Assembly (NCBI RefSeq): GCF_027532185.1
Contig: NZ_JAPZSV010000003.1
Location: 806,001-870,000, forward strand
Length of the DNA: 64,000 nucleotides
Direction of reading: 5' to 3'
DNA from: Hylemonella sp.
Lineage (GTDB): Bacteria > Pseudomonadota > Gammaproteobacteria > Burkholderiales > Burkholderiaceae_C
Shown here piece by piece: positions 1 through 8,901 of this stretch; within the stretch, counting starts at the first letter, position 1, and the number at the start of each line of letters is the position of its first letter. The position numbers were made by a program, and so were the translations under genes. The notes beneath the pieces were generated by a model that was not told the origin of the DNA, ran no database searches, and saw only the letters and a list, made by a program, of their open reading frames with translations.

Positions 1-31
1 AGATCTCCTGAAGCGCCAGGCGCTCCAAAAC

Positions 32-61
32 AAAAGGGCTACGCAGTGCGTAGCCCTTTTT
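32..61. terminator. Bidirectional intrinsic terminator downstream of bfd
   Basis: AAAAGGGCTACGCA/TGCGTAGCCCTTTT perfect 14-bp arms with A and T tracts. Confidence 0.8.
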
Positions 62-78
62 GCTGGGGATGGAACTGA

Positions 79-312
79 TCAGGCGGCCACGGCCAGCGGG
101 ATGCTGCGGCCGACGCCGAGCTCCTGGCTCAGGTGGGCGATCTTGGGGCCGCCGCTGCGGCATTCGGACCAGAGCGCGCGGGCGCAGCCCTCGCACTTGC
201 CGCACTGGGTGGCCACGCCCAACTCGAGCTGGATGTCGTCGAACGCAGCGCCGGCACGGGCGGCGCGCGCAATGGTCTGGTCAGAGACGCGATGACAGAC
301 GCAAACAATCAT
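79..312 (-). CDS. bfd: Bacterioferritin-associated ferredoxin-like (2Fe-2S) protein
   Basis: MIVCVCHRVSDQTI...GVATQCGKCEGCAR; conserved CxC...CxxC spacing. Confidence 0.85.
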   Translation of the reverse strand: MIVCVCHRVSDQTIARAARAGAAFDDIQLELGVATQCGKCEGCARALWSECRSGGPKIAHLSQELGVGRSIPLAVAA

Positions 313-341
313 GGCGGGACAGGGTCGGGTTAAAAGCTTCG

Positions 342-360
342 CAAATGATAATGGTTCGTA
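342..360. promoter_or_regulatory. Candidate Fur box upstream of bfd
   Basis: caaATGATAATggTTcgta resembles half of the GATAATGATAATCATTATC consensus; 30 bp upstream of bfd start. Confidence 0.4.
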
Positions 361-441
361 CTACAAATGCCAAGCCCATCCCCCTGCCCGGTCAGGGGTA
401 TCGATCCGTCAGAACTGGCCAAAACCCCAGGAACTTTGTGT

Positions 442-468
442 TTAGCACTCTCTCAAAGAGAGTGCTAA
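442..468. promoter_or_regulatory. CIRCE element (HrcA operator) upstream of rpoH
   Basis: TTAGCACTC-TCTCAAAGA-GAGTGCTAA, exact match to TTAGCACTC-N9-GAGTGCTAA; symmetry extends to 12-bp arms. Confidence 0.9.
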
Positions 469-500
469 TATTTGTGCCTGCTTCCGAAAGGAGTCCTGGA

Positions 501-1442
501 ATGACCGCTCTGACTGCTAACTCCGGTTCCGCCCTGGCCGTTGCCAACCCTTGGGGCCTGGTGCCCCCCCTGGGCAATCTGGACGCCTATATCACGGCCG
601 TCAACCGCATGCCCATGCTCACCCACGAGGAAGAGCAGGAGTACGCGCGCAAGTTCCGGGACACTGGGGATCTTGAGGCAGCCGGTAAGTTGGTGCTCTC
701 TCACCTGCGTCTGGTCGTCTCCGTCTCGCGCCAGTACCTGGGCTATGGCCTGCCCCATGGCGACCTGATCCAGGAGGGCAATGTGGGCCTGATGAAGGCC
801 GTCAAGCGCTTCGACCCCGACCAGGGCGTGCGTCTGGTCAGCTATGCGCTGCACTGGATCAAGGCCGAGATCCACGAGTACATCCTGAAGAACTGGCGCA
901 TGGTCAAGGTCGCCACGACCAAGGCCCAGCGCAAGCTCTTCTTCAACCTGCGCTCCAAGAAGCAGGGCTACAAGGCCGATGCCGCCGCCGCGGATGCCGC
1001 CACCCACCGCGAGACCCTGAGCGAGCAGGAAATCGACCTCATGGCCCAGGAGCTCAAGGTCAAGCGCGAGGAAGTCATCGAGATGGAAACGCGTCTGTCC
1101 GGTGGCGACGTGGCGCTGGACCCGGGCCCGGGCGACGACGGCGAGGACAGCTTCGGCCCCATCGCCTACCTGGCCGACGCCAACCACGAGCCCACGGCCA
1201 TGATCGAAGCCCGCCAGCGCGACCGCCTGGCCAGCGACGGCATCAGCACCGCCCTGGCCACACTGGATGCGCGCAGCCGCCGCATCGTGGAGGAGCGCTG
1301 GCTCAAGGTCAACGACGACAACTCGGGCGGCATGACGCTGCACGAGCTGGCCGCCGAGTACGGCGTGAGCGCCGAGCGCATCCGCCAGATCGAGGTGGCG
1401 GCCATGAAGAAGATGAAGGCCGCGCTGGCAGAATACGCCTGA
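501..1442 (+). CDS. rpoH: RNA polymerase heat-shock sigma factor RpoH (sigma-32)
   Basis: MTALTANSG...LVLSHLRLVVSVSRQYLGYGLPHGDLIQEGNVGLMKAVKRFDPDQGVRLVSYALHWIKAEIHEYILKNWRMVKVATTKAQRKLFFNLR; start set at ATG 501 after aaaggag. Confidence 0.97.
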   Translation: MTALTANSGSALAVANPWGLVPPLGNLDAYITAVNRMPMLTHEEEQEYARKFRDTGDLEAAGKLVLSHLRLVVSVSRQYLGYGLPHGDLIQEGNVGLMKAVKRFDPDQGVRLVSYALHWIKAEIHEYILKNWRMVKVATTKAQRKLFFNLRSKKQGYKADAAAADAATHRETLSEQEIDLMAQELKVKREEVIEMETRLSGGDVALDPGPGDDGEDSFGPIAYLADANHEPTAMIEARQRDRLASDGISTALATLDARSRRIVEERWLKVNDDNSGGMTLHELAAEYGVSAERIRQIEVAAMKKMKAALAEYA

Positions 1443-1461
1443 CCTGGCACCCGCCGCAACC

Positions 1462-1494
1462 GGCCCCGACTTGTCCAGAGTCCGGGGCCTTTTC
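1462..1494 (+). terminator. Intrinsic terminator after rpoH
   Basis: GGCCCCGAC...GTCCGGGGCCTTTT hairpin plus T-tract (one bulge). Confidence 0.6.
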
Positions 1495-1512
1495 ATTTCT
1501 GGAGCTGCAAGC

Positions 1513-2496
1513 ATGCGCTTGATCCCCTCGTCCCCGCTGCGTCGTGCCCTGCTGGCGCTGGCGCTCACCTCCCTCGCCCTGGGCAGCCAGGCCGCCGAGC
1601 CTTGGCCCAGCAAGCCGGTCAAATTGCTGGTGGGTTTTCCGGCCGGTACCTCGCCCGACCTTGTGGCCCGCACGCTGGCCGAACCGCTCTCCAAGGCTCT
1701 GGGCCAGCCCGTGGTGGTGGAGAACCGACCGGGCGCCGGCGGCAATATCGCGGCCGACCTCGTGGCCAAGGCGACCGATGGCCACACCCTGGGCGTGATG
1801 ATCAACGGCAACCTCACCATCGCCAAACTGCTCAACCCCAAGACGCCGTACGACCCAGCCAAGGATCTGGCCCCCATCAGCCTGATCGGCACCGCGCCGC
1901 TGGTGCTCTCGGCGCCGGCTGGTGCACCGGGCAGCGGCACGGCCGACTGGCTGGCTGCAGCGCGCAGCAGCGGCAGCAAATGGAGCTATGGCTCGCCGGG
2001 CGTTGGCACCGTGGGCCACATCGGCATGGAACTGTTCAAGGCGCGCACCGGTGCCGAGCCCGTGCACGTGCCCTACCCCGGCTACCCGCAGGTGGTCACG
2101 GCCATGGTGGGCGGCGACATCCAGCTCTCCATGCTGCCCCCGGGCCTGGCCCAGGCGCAGGCCGCTGCGGGCAAGGTACGTCTGCTGGGTGTGACCTCGG
2201 CCGGCCGCAGCACACTGGCACCGGGCGTGCCCAGCCTGTCCGAGGCCGGCGTGAAAGACTTTCAGCTGGAGATCTGGAACGCCGTGGCCGGCCCGGCTTC
2301 GCTGCCCAAGCCGGTGGTGGCCAAGCTCTCGGCCCTGCTGAGCGAAATTGCCCGCAGCCCCGAGGTGCGTCAGCGCCTGTACCAGCAAGGCTGGCAGGTG
2401 GCCGGCGGCAGCTCGGAAGCGCTGGCGCGCCGCATCGCTGCGGACACCGCGGCCATGGGCAGGATCATCGCCGAGCGCGGCATCAAGGTCGAGTGA
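1513..2496 (+). CDS. Bug-family (tripartite tricarboxylate transporter) periplasmic substrate-binding protein
   Basis: Signal peptide then AEPWPSKPVKLLVGFPAGTSPDLVARTLAEPLSKALGQPVVVENRPGAGGNIAADLVAKA. Confidence 0.9.
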   Translation: MRLIPSSPLRRALLALALTSLALGSQAAEPWPSKPVKLLVGFPAGTSPDLVARTLAEPLSKALGQPVVVENRPGAGGNIAADLVAKATDGHTLGVMINGNLTIAKLLNPKTPYDPAKDLAPISLIGTAPLVLSAPAGAPGSGTADWLAAARSSGSKWSYGSPGVGTVGHIGMELFKARTGAEPVHVPYPGYPQVVTAMVGGDIQLSMLPPGLAQAQAAAGKVRLLGVTSAGRSTLAPGVPSLSEAGVKDFQLEIWNAVAGPASLPKPVVAKLSALLSEIARSPEVRQRLYQQGWQVAGGSSEALARRIAADTAAMGRIIAERGIKVE

Positions 2497-2517
2497 GGCC
2501 AGCCCGCGGCCTGCAGC

Positions 2518-3126
2518 TCAGGACTTGAGCAGCAGGCGGATGTCGTCGGCCAGCGCACCCGCGCCACTGCCGTAGCGCGAGTACAGACGCAAACGGCCCT
2601 GGGTGTCGTAGATGTACATGCCGGCCGAGTGGTCCATGGTGTAGCTCGTGGGCGTCTTGCCGGCCACCTTCTTGTAATAGACCTTGTAGTCCTTGGCCAC
2701 GGCGGCGAGCTGATCCGGCGAAGCCGCATAGAGCGCGAGGAAGCTCGGGTCGAAGTTGGCCATATAGGCCTTCATGACCTCGGGTGTGTCGCGCTCGGGG
2801 TCGACGGTGACGAACAGGCCCTGCACCTTCTCCCCGTCTTTGCCCAGCAGCTTCTTGACGGCCGCAAGCTCGGTCATGGAGGTGGGGCAGACGTCGGGGC
2901 ATTGCGTGTAGCCGAAGAACATGACGACGACCTTGCCCTGGAAATCCTTGAGCGTGCGCGCCTGGCCGTTGTGATCGGTCAGAGCGAAGTCCTTGGCGTA
3001 GTCGGCGCCAGTGACGTCGATCGCGTTGAAGCTGGCCTTGCCACCCTCGGAGCAAGCGCCCAGCAGCAGCGCGCTGCCCGCCAGCACGGCGAGCAGGATG
3101 GAACGGAGCAGTCGGCGTGGGTCCAT
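2518..3126 (-). CDS. SCO1/SenC family copper chaperone lipoprotein
   Basis: LLGACSEGG lipobox; FFGYTQCPDVCPTSMTEL; YTMDHSAGMYIYD (CxxxC and His copper ligands). Confidence 0.93.
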   Translation of the reverse strand: MDPRRLLRSILLAVLAGSALLLGACSEGGKASFNAIDVTGADYAKDFALTDHNGQARTLKDFQGKVVVMFFGYTQCPDVCPTSMTELAAVKKLLGKDGEKVQGLFVTVDPERDTPEVMKAYMANFDPSFLALYAASPDQLAAVAKDYKVYYKKVAGKTPTSYTMDHSAGMYIYDTQGRLRLYSRYGSGAGALADDIRLLLKS

Positions 3127-3134
3127 GACGGTCC

Positions 3135-4031
3135 TCAGAGCAGGTAGTGGTCGAGCAGCAGCGCGGCGAACAGCACGCTGAGATGGATGAGCGAGAAACG
3201 GAAGGTGCGGCGGGCGAGTTCGTCCGAGTAGCTGCGCCAGAGCTTGAAGGCGTAGGTGAAGAAACCCACGCTGAGCACCACGGCAGCCGCCAGGTAGAGC
3301 CAGGAGCTCATGCCGTAAGCGAAAGGCATGAGACAGGCCGCGAACAGCACCAGGGTGTAGAGCAGGATCTGCAGGCGCGTGAACTCGTTACCGTGCGTGA
3401 CGGGCAGCATGGGCAGGCCGGACTTGCGGTAGTCCTCGACGCGGTAGAGGGCCAGGGCCCAGAAGTGCGGCGGCGTCCAGAGGAAGATGATGAGGAAGAG
3501 GATCAGCGCCTCGGGGCCGACGTGGTTGGTCATGGCGGCCCAGCCCAGCACCGGCGGCATGGCGCCGGACGCGCCACCGATCACGATGTTCTGCGGTGTC
3601 AGCGGCTTGAGAATGACGGTGTAGATCACCGCGTAACCGACGAAGGTCGCGAAGGTCAGCCACATGGTCAGCGGGTTGACCCAGACGTAGAGCAACGCCG
3701 AGCCGGCGGCGCAGAGCACGGCCGAGAACAGCAGGGTCTGCACATCGCTGAGCTCGCCCTTGGCCGTGGGACGCCAGGCCGTGCGCTTCATCTTGGCGTC
3801 GATGCCCTTCTCGACAATGCAGTTGAAGGCCGCGGCAGCGCCGGCCACCAGCCAGATGCCCAGGCAGGCGATGAGCATGAGGCGCAACTCAGGCCAACGC
3901 GGCAGGCCGGGCACGGCCAGCACCATGCCGATGAGGGCACAGAAGACGATGAGCTGCACGACGCGCGGCTTGGTCAGCGCATAGAACTGGCTGAACACGG
4001 AAGACGTCGGAGCGGAAACGGTGGCACTCAT
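3135..4031 (-). CDS. ctaB: Protoheme IX farnesyltransferase (heme O synthase)
   Basis: [36 protein letters not shown]...[22 protein letters not shown] trimmed to ATG 4031. Confidence 0.95.
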   Translation of the reverse strand: MSATVSAPTSSVFSQFYALTKPRVVQLIVFCALIGMVLAVPGLPRWPELRLMLIACLGIWLVAGAAAAFNCIVEKGIDAKMKRTAWRPTAKGELSDVQTLLFSAVLCAAGSALLYVWVNPLTMWLTFATFVGYAVIYTVILKPLTPQNIVIGGASGAMPPVLGWAAMTNHVGPEALILFLIIFLWTPPHFWALALYRVEDYRKSGLPMLPVTHGNEFTRLQILLYTLVLFAACLMPFAYGMSSWLYLAAAVVLSVGFFTYAFKLWRSYSDELARRTFRFSLIHLSVLFAALLLDHYLL

Positions 4032-5212
4032 GCGGCGGAACTCGGGACGGGGGCAGAAGCGGTGCGGACAACGGCGCGGTGGGTCTTGCTGCCCGCCAGC
4101 CCCCAGGTCAGCAGGACCACCAGGGCCGCGGCGCCGCCGGTGTGCAGCACGGCGGCCAACAGGGGCCAATCGAGCACCACATTGCTCAGACCGGTGAGGA
4201 ACTGCAGCAGCAGCAGGCCCGCGAGCCAGCGCGCCGGACCACGCCAAGCCGGCAGCGCATGCAGGCGCCAGGCCAGCAGCACCAGTACGGCGATCACGAG
4301 GTAGGCCGCGAGGCGGTGCGCGTAGTGGATGGCCGTCAGCGCGGCAAAGCTGACGTGCTCACCGGCCGCGGTGAGCCCGAGCTCGCGCCAGAGCTCGAAG
4401 CCCTGCGCGAAGTTCATCTCGGGCCACCAGCTGCCCTGGCAGGTGGGGAATTCGGTGCAGGCCAGCACGGCGTAGTTGGTGCTGACCCAGCCGCCCAGCG
4501 CAATCTGCAGCGTGAGCAGACCCAGGCCGATCTTCATCAAGGTGTACAGGCGCGCGGGCAGCGGGCGTGTGGCCGAAGGGCTGTGCAGCTGGGCGTAGCG
4601 CACGGCCTGCAAGGCCAGCAGGGCCAGCAGCAAGAGGCCACCGAGCAGGTGCAAGGTGACGATGGCAGGAAAGAGCTTCATGGTCACGGTGAGCGCGCCA
4701 AAGGCGCCCTGCACGCAGACCCAGACCAGGGTCAGCGTGGCCCACCAGGGGCTGGGCACAGCGACGATGCTCGCGCTGCTACGGCGCTGGCGCAGGTGCT
4801 CGGCCCAGGTGCTGATGGCGAGCACGAGGATGAGCACGCCCACGCCCGTGGCCAGGTAGCGGTGGATCATCTCCACCCAGGCCTTGCCGTGCGTCACGGG
4901 GCCGGTCGGCATGGCCTGCTGCGCCGCGCTGATCTCGGCGTGCGCGCCCATCGGGCTGGCCTTGCCGTAGCAGCCGGGCCAATCAGGGCAGCCCAGCCCC
5001 GAATCGGTCAGCCGTGTGAAGGAGCCGAAGAGCACGAGGTCGAAGGTCAGGAACAGTGTGAGCAGGGTCAGGGCCTGCAGGCGACGCGAACTGCCGGCCT
5101 GGCGGTTGCGCAGCCAGACCCAGGCCAGCGGGCCGGCCGCGAGCACCAGGCCCATACCCATGAGGCGCAGCGCCGGGCTCAGATCGTAGAGGGCTTGCGT
5201 GTCCATGCTCAA
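4028..5212 (-). CDS. ctaA: Heme A synthase (COX15/CtaA family)
   Basis: [20 protein letters not shown]...[18 protein letters not shown]; overlaps ctaB start by 4 bp. Confidence 0.95.
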   Translation of the reverse strand: MSMDTQALYDLSPALRLMGMGLVLAAGPLAWVWLRNRQAGSSRRLQALTLLTLFLTFDLVLFGSFTRLTDSGLGCPDWPGCYGKASPMGAHAEISAAQQAMPTGPVTHGKAWVEMIHRYLATGVGVLILVLAISTWAEHLRQRRSSASIVAVPSPWWATLTLVWVCVQGAFGALTVTMKLFPAIVTLHLLGGLLLLALLALQAVRYAQLHSPSATRPLPARLYTLMKIGLGLLTLQIALGGWVSTNYAVLACTEFPTCQGSWWPEMNFAQGFELWRELGLTAAGEHVSFAALTAIHYAHRLAAYLVIAVLVLLAWRLHALPAWRGPARWLAGLLLLQFLTGLSNVVLDWPLLAAVLHTGGAAALVVLLTWGLAGSKTHRAVVRTASAPVPSSAA

Positions 5213-5931
5213 CGTCCCGGCTGGTCCCAGGAGGACGAGGCGCGCAGCAGGCGCTCGAGGTCGCGCTTGGCCTTGGCCGCGGTCTCCACGGTCATGTGGG
5301 CAGGAAAGCGCATCATCCAGTTGCCCATGGGATCGACCACATAGAGGTGGTCCTCGATACGCTGTCCGGCTGCTGGCACGAGCCAGCGCGCCAGTTCGTC
5401 GGCCGGAACGCGCAGCGCGGTGGCGCCCTGCAGCGCCGCCTGCAGGGATTCGGGCACCGGCGCGGCATCCTGGATCAGCCAGACGCGGTCCACGCGCTCT
5501 TTCTCGCGGCCCATGAGTTCACGCAGCTGACGCTGGAAGTAGAGCTGCTGCTGACAGGCCTCGGGACAGGCGGCCGGGCCCACGCTGAGCAGCAGCCACT
5601 GCCCCTTGAGTTCGGGCAGGCGGTGCGTGGCACCTGCCAGGTCCAGTGCCAGCATTTCAGGCAGGGGACGCTGCGGATCGATGAGCTCGCCAAAGCTGCG
5701 TTTGCCCTCGGGGCGGATCACGTAGTAGGTGAAATAGGAAGCGATGACGGGCGCAGCGCAGACCAGCATCAGCGCGATCATCTTCCAGCGGCCCGAACGT
5801 GTACGCGCCGCGTCCTCGGCCAGGACCTGGCCGGGCTCGGGCAGGCTGTGCACGGTGAGCCCGAGCACGTGGTCTCGTGCAGCTTCAGGGCCGGCGGCCA
5901 CGGAATCTTCGGACAATTTGGAACCAGACAT
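5209..5931 (-). CDS. Membrane-anchored SCO-like thioredoxin-fold protein
   Basis: One TM helix (MIALMLVCAAPVIASYFTYYVI) then LSVGPAACPEACQQQLYFQRQL and IEDHLYVVDPMGNWMMRF; CxxxC plus downstream His. Confidence 0.75.
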   Translation of the reverse strand: MSGSKLSEDSVAAGPEAARDHVLGLTVHSLPEPGQVLAEDAARTRSGRWKMIALMLVCAAPVIASYFTYYVIRPEGKRSFGELIDPQRPLPEMLALDLAGATHRLPELKGQWLLLSVGPAACPEACQQQLYFQRQLRELMGREKERVDRVWLIQDAAPVPESLQAALQGATALRVPADELARWLVPAAGQRIEDHLYVVDPMGNWMMRFPAHMTVETAAKAKRDLERLLRASSSWDQPGR

Positions 5932-6604
5932 AAAGAATCGCCATCAGGGCACAGAGCCCGAACCATTGGAATGCGTAGCCGTAGTGCTTGTCCACGCCGG
6001 TGTTGATCTGCGGCCAGTCGCGCAGCAGGCCGTCGGTGGCGGGACCGGTCTGCTGGATGGACAGGCCTGCCAGCGGCAGGCCGGTTTCCGCGCGGAACTG
6101 CGCCAGGTCGAGATTTTGCCGGATCGTCCCGGCCTCGGCCGGCCCCATCTCGTAAAGCCGTGAAGGCGGTGCGGCCAGCCGCCCCTGCACCACGACGGAC
6201 CCCGCGGGCGTGTCGATGGTCGGCACGCGGGTGCGGTCCTCGAAGTTGCGCGGCACCCAGCCGCGCTGCACCAACAGCACGCCGGCCTCGCCCTCCAGCC
6301 GCAGTGGGGTGACGACGAAGAAGCCGGGGCGTCCGTTCATCTGACGGTTGTCGAGGAAGACCGTGCGCTCGCCCACCCACTGCCCGCGGGCCTCGACCCG
6401 GCGGTGCAGCAGGTCGAGCTGGGCGTCCAGCCCTGCGGCACTGCGCGCGTCGAGCACGGACTGGCTGCCGCGTGCATCAATGGCGGCCTGCAGCGCTTCC
6501 TTCTCGGCCGCACGTCCCAGCTGCCAGCGCCCGAGCGCGGCCGTGACGGCCATGCCCATCACAGCGGCCAGCGTCACCACCCAGAAACGACTGCGTTCGC
6601 TCAC
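5885..6604 (-). CDS. SURF1 family cytochrome oxidase assembly protein
   Basis: VSERSRFWVVTLAAVMGMAVTAALGRWQLGRAAEKEAL...HYGYAFQWFGLCALMAILYVWF; GTG start at 6604. Confidence 0.9.
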   Translation of the reverse strand: MSERSRFWVVTLAAVMGMAVTAALGRWQLGRAAEKEALQAAIDARGSQSVLDARSAAGLDAQLDLLHRRVEARGQWVGERTVFLDNRQMNGRPGFFVVTPLRLEGEAGVLLVQRGWVPRNFEDRTRVPTIDTPAGSVVVQGRLAAPPSRLYEMGPAEAGTIRQNLDLAQFRAETGLPLAGLSIQQTGPATDGLLRDWPQINTGVDKHYGYAFQWFGLCALMAILYVWFQIVRRFRGRRP

Positions 6605-6619
6605 GCGATAATCCTGTCC

Positions 6620-6841
6620 ATGAAATACCTCGTCGCCCTGGCCTTCCTGGCCATCATCGCCAGCCTGGGCTCCGCCCTGTTCTTCATGCTGCGCGACGGC
6701 CGGGACGGCAAACCCAAGACCAGCAACATGGCGCGCGCCCTCGCGTTCCGCGTGGGCTTCTCCGTCCTGATCTTCATCTGCATCCTGATCGCCTGGCAGC
6801 TCGGCTACATCCAGCCCACGGGCATCAAGCCGGGGCAGTAA
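6620..6841 (+). CDS. Twin-TM protein, DUF2909 family
   Basis: MKYLVALAFLAIIASLGSALFFMLRDGRDGKPKTSNMARALAFRVGFSVLIFICILIAWQLGYI. Confidence 0.85.
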   Translation: MKYLVALAFLAIIASLGSALFFMLRDGRDGKPKTSNMARALAFRVGFSVLIFICILIAWQLGYIQPTGIKPGQ

Positions 6842-6857
6842 GCAACACACCTCGAAC

Positions 6858-6892
6858 AAAAACAAAAGCCGCGCGATGCGGCTTTTGTTTTT
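6858..6892. terminator. Bidirectional intrinsic terminator
   Basis: AAAAACAAAAGCCGC / GCGGCTTTTGTTTTT perfect 15-bp arms. Confidence 0.85.
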
Positions 6893-6896
6893 ATTG

Positions 6897-7022
6897 CCAC
6901 GCCGTGGGGGCGTAGCGAGCGGGATGCAGTGCTAGGCGGACGGAGCGCAGGAACCGGAACGTACCTTGGGGTACGTGAGGATTCCGAGCACCGCCCAACG
7001 ACGCAATGCGCCCGCGCAGTAG
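6897..7022 (-). repeat. Dispersed repeat family A, copy 1 (directly 3' of ctaE)
   Basis: gtagcgagcgg...aggcggacggagcgcaggaaccggaacgtac..ggtacgtgaggattccgagcaccgcccaacg; near-identical core at 15038-15181. Confidence 0.85.
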
Positions 7023-7026
7023 CCCT

Positions 7027-7908
7027 TTACATCCAGTAGACGAGGATATACAGGCCGAGCCAGACCACGTCCACAAAGTGCCAGTACCAGGCGGCGCCCT
7101 CGAAGCCGAAGTGGCGCTCGGGGGTGAAGTGGCCCTTCTGCAGGCGCAGGGTGATGAAGAGCAGCATCAGCATGCCGACGAACACGTGGAAGCCGTGGAA
7201 GCCGGTCAGCATGAAGAAGGTGGAGCCGAAGATGCCCGAGGAGAGCTTGAGGTTCAGGTCGGTGTAGGCGTGGTAGTACTCGTAGCCCTGTACGAACAGG
7301 AAGATCAGGCCCAGCAGCACCGTGATCCACATGAAGCCGATGGTCTTGCCGCGGTTGCCATCACGCAGGGCGTGGTGGGCGATGGTCAGCGTGACACCCG
7401 AGGTCAGCAGCAGGGCCGTGTTGATCGTGGGCAGCCAGAAGGGGCCCATGGTCTGAAAGGGCTCGATGATGCCGGCCGGAGAGGCGGTGGCACCGGCCAC
7501 GACGCTGGGCCAGACGGCCTTGAAGTCAGGCCACAGCAGCGCATTGTCCAGGCTGCCCAGCGCCGGCACCGAGTGGGCACGGGCCCACCACAGGGCGGTG
7601 AAGAAGGCACCGAAGAACATCACCTCGGAGAAGATGAACCACGTCATGCTCCAGCGATAGGAGATGTCGATCTTGTGACCGTACTGGCCGCCTTCGCTCT
7701 CGGCGATGGCTTCACGGAACCACTGGTACAGGACAAACAGCCACCACACCAGGCCCAGCAGCAGGGAGTACTTGCCCCAGCTTGAACCGTTGATCCACTG
7801 GCCGGCGCCCAGGATGACGAAGAACAGACCGATCGACGCCATCACGGGATGACGGGACGGGCCGGGCACATAGTAGTACGGGGTGCCGCCGTGGGTCGTA
7901 GAACTCAT
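7027..7908 (-). CDS. ctaE: Cytochrome c oxidase subunit III
   Basis: MSSTTHGGTPYYYVPGPSRHPVMASIGLFFVILGAGQW...FHGFHVFVGMLMLLFITLRLQKGHFTPERHFGFEGAAWYWHFVDVVWLGLYI. Confidence 0.96.
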   Translation of the reverse strand: MSSTTHGGTPYYYVPGPSRHPVMASIGLFFVILGAGQWINGSSWGKYSLLLGLVWWLFVLYQWFREAIAESEGGQYGHKIDISYRWSMTWFIFSEVMFFGAFFTALWWARAHSVPALGSLDNALLWPDFKAVWPSVVAGATASPAGIIEPFQTMGPFWLPTINTALLLTSGVTLTIAHHALRDGNRGKTIGFMWITVLLGLIFLFVQGYEYYHAYTDLNLKLSSGIFGSTFFMLTGFHGFHVFVGMLMLLFITLRLQKGHFTPERHFGFEGAAWYWHFVDVVWLGLYILVYWM

Positions 7909-7966
7909 GTTTACTCCATTACTTCCGGTTCTGGTTTTCTTCAATGCTGAACGCTGGACCCTGGCC

Positions 7967-8176
7967 TCAAGCGGCAACGATCCAGTTCACCAATCCAATC
8001 AAAAACAATACGAAGAGGATGCCACCGACCAGACCCACCGCAATGATGTGGTACGGCTTGAGGCGGCTGATGTCCTCCTGGAAACCACTGCCCTTGCGCA
8101 CGCCAAGGAAGGACCAGGCCACAGCCTTGACCGTGGCCCAGACGGAACCCTGCTGCACGGTGGTGGACTTGCTCAT
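7967..8176 (-). CDS. DUF2970 small membrane protein
   Basis: VWATVKAVAWSFLGVRKGSGFQEDISRLKPYHIIAVGLVGGILFVLFLIGLVNWIVAA. Confidence 0.85.
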   Translation of the reverse strand: MSKSTTVQQGSVWATVKAVAWSFLGVRKGSGFQEDISRLKPYHIIAVGLVGGILFVLFLIGLVNWIVAA

Positions 8177-8757
8177 GCGCCGGCCTCCGTCGATGCCGTC
8201 TTGCGAGCCGCCGTCGGTGCGGCCGGCGTCTTGCTGCCGACCTCGAAGAAGGTGTAGGACAGCGTGATGGTGCTCACGTCCTTGGACAGCTTGGGATCGA
8301 CCACGAAGACCACGGGCCACTGCTTCTTCTCGCCGGGCTCCAGCGTGTACTCGTTGAAGCAGAAACACTCGAGCTTGTTGAAGTGCGCGGCAGCCTGGCG
8401 CGGCGCGTAGCTCGGGATGGCCTGGGCCGCCATGCGACGGTTCTGCACGTTCTCGAACTCGTACATCACGGTGGCCATCTCGCCTGGGTGGACCTGCAGC
8501 GAGGCCTGCGCCGGCTTGAAACGCCAGGGGCCGCGCACATTGGCGTCGAACTCGACGGTGATGGTGCGGCTGGTATCGACCTGGGTGTTGACGGCGCGCA
8601 GGCTACGGTCCTGCTCGCCCACGGCCAGCACGTTGATGCCCAGCGCCTCGCAGAGATGCTTGTAGATAGGCACCAGCGCATAGCCGAAGCCGAACATGCC
8701 GGCCACCACGATGGCCAGCTTGCCCACCATCTTCACGTTCTCGTGCCGCAGGTTCAT
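8173..8757 (-). CDS. ctaG: Cytochrome c oxidase assembly protein CtaG (Cox11)
   Basis: ALVPIYKHLCEALGIN...RTITVEFDANVRGPWRFKP...FNKLECFCFNEYTLEPGEKKQWPVVFVVDP. Confidence 0.95.
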   Translation of the reverse strand: MNLRHENVKMVGKLAIVVAGMFGFGYALVPIYKHLCEALGINVLAVGEQDRSLRAVNTQVDTSRTITVEFDANVRGPWRFKPAQASLQVHPGEMATVMYEFENVQNRRMAAQAIPSYAPRQAAAHFNKLECFCFNEYTLEPGEKKQWPVVFVVDPKLSKDVSTITLSYTFFEVGSKTPAAPTAARKTASTEAGA

Positions 8758-8764
8758 GGCCCGC

Positions 8765-8878
8765 TCACTTGCCGAAGAGGAGGAACTTGGCCAGGAAGCC
8801 CAGGAAGAAGGCCAGCGCCACGGTGGCCAGCACCAGGCCCAGTCGCAGGTTGGCTTTCTTCTGTTCAGGCGTCGTCAT
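8765..8878 (-). CDS. 37-aa single-TM protein, probable small cytochrome oxidase assembly protein
   Basis: Below the cutoff of the supplied ORF track; translates MTTPEQKKANLRLGLVLATVALAFFLGFLAKFLLFGK*, between ctaG and ctaD. Confidence 0.75.
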   Translation of the reverse strand: MTTPEQKKANLRLGLVLATVALAFFLGFLAKFLLFGK

Positions 8879-8901
8879 GGCGCAGGCTTTCCGTCCGTGG
8901 C

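Noticed and set aside
60-500. N-terminal extension of the rpoH ORF from position 60
   Set aside because: Arg-rich extension spans the antisense of bfd and the CIRCE element; sigma-32 homology and a Shine-Dalgarno support ATG 501.
465-1979. 504-aa minus-strand ORF over rpoH
   Set aside because: Antisense to rpoH and the Bug gene, low-complexity composition.
6858-6892. Long perfect hairpin after the DUF2909 gene as a possible novel RNA element
   Set aside because: A and T tracts at both ends fit an ordinary bidirectional intrinsic terminator.
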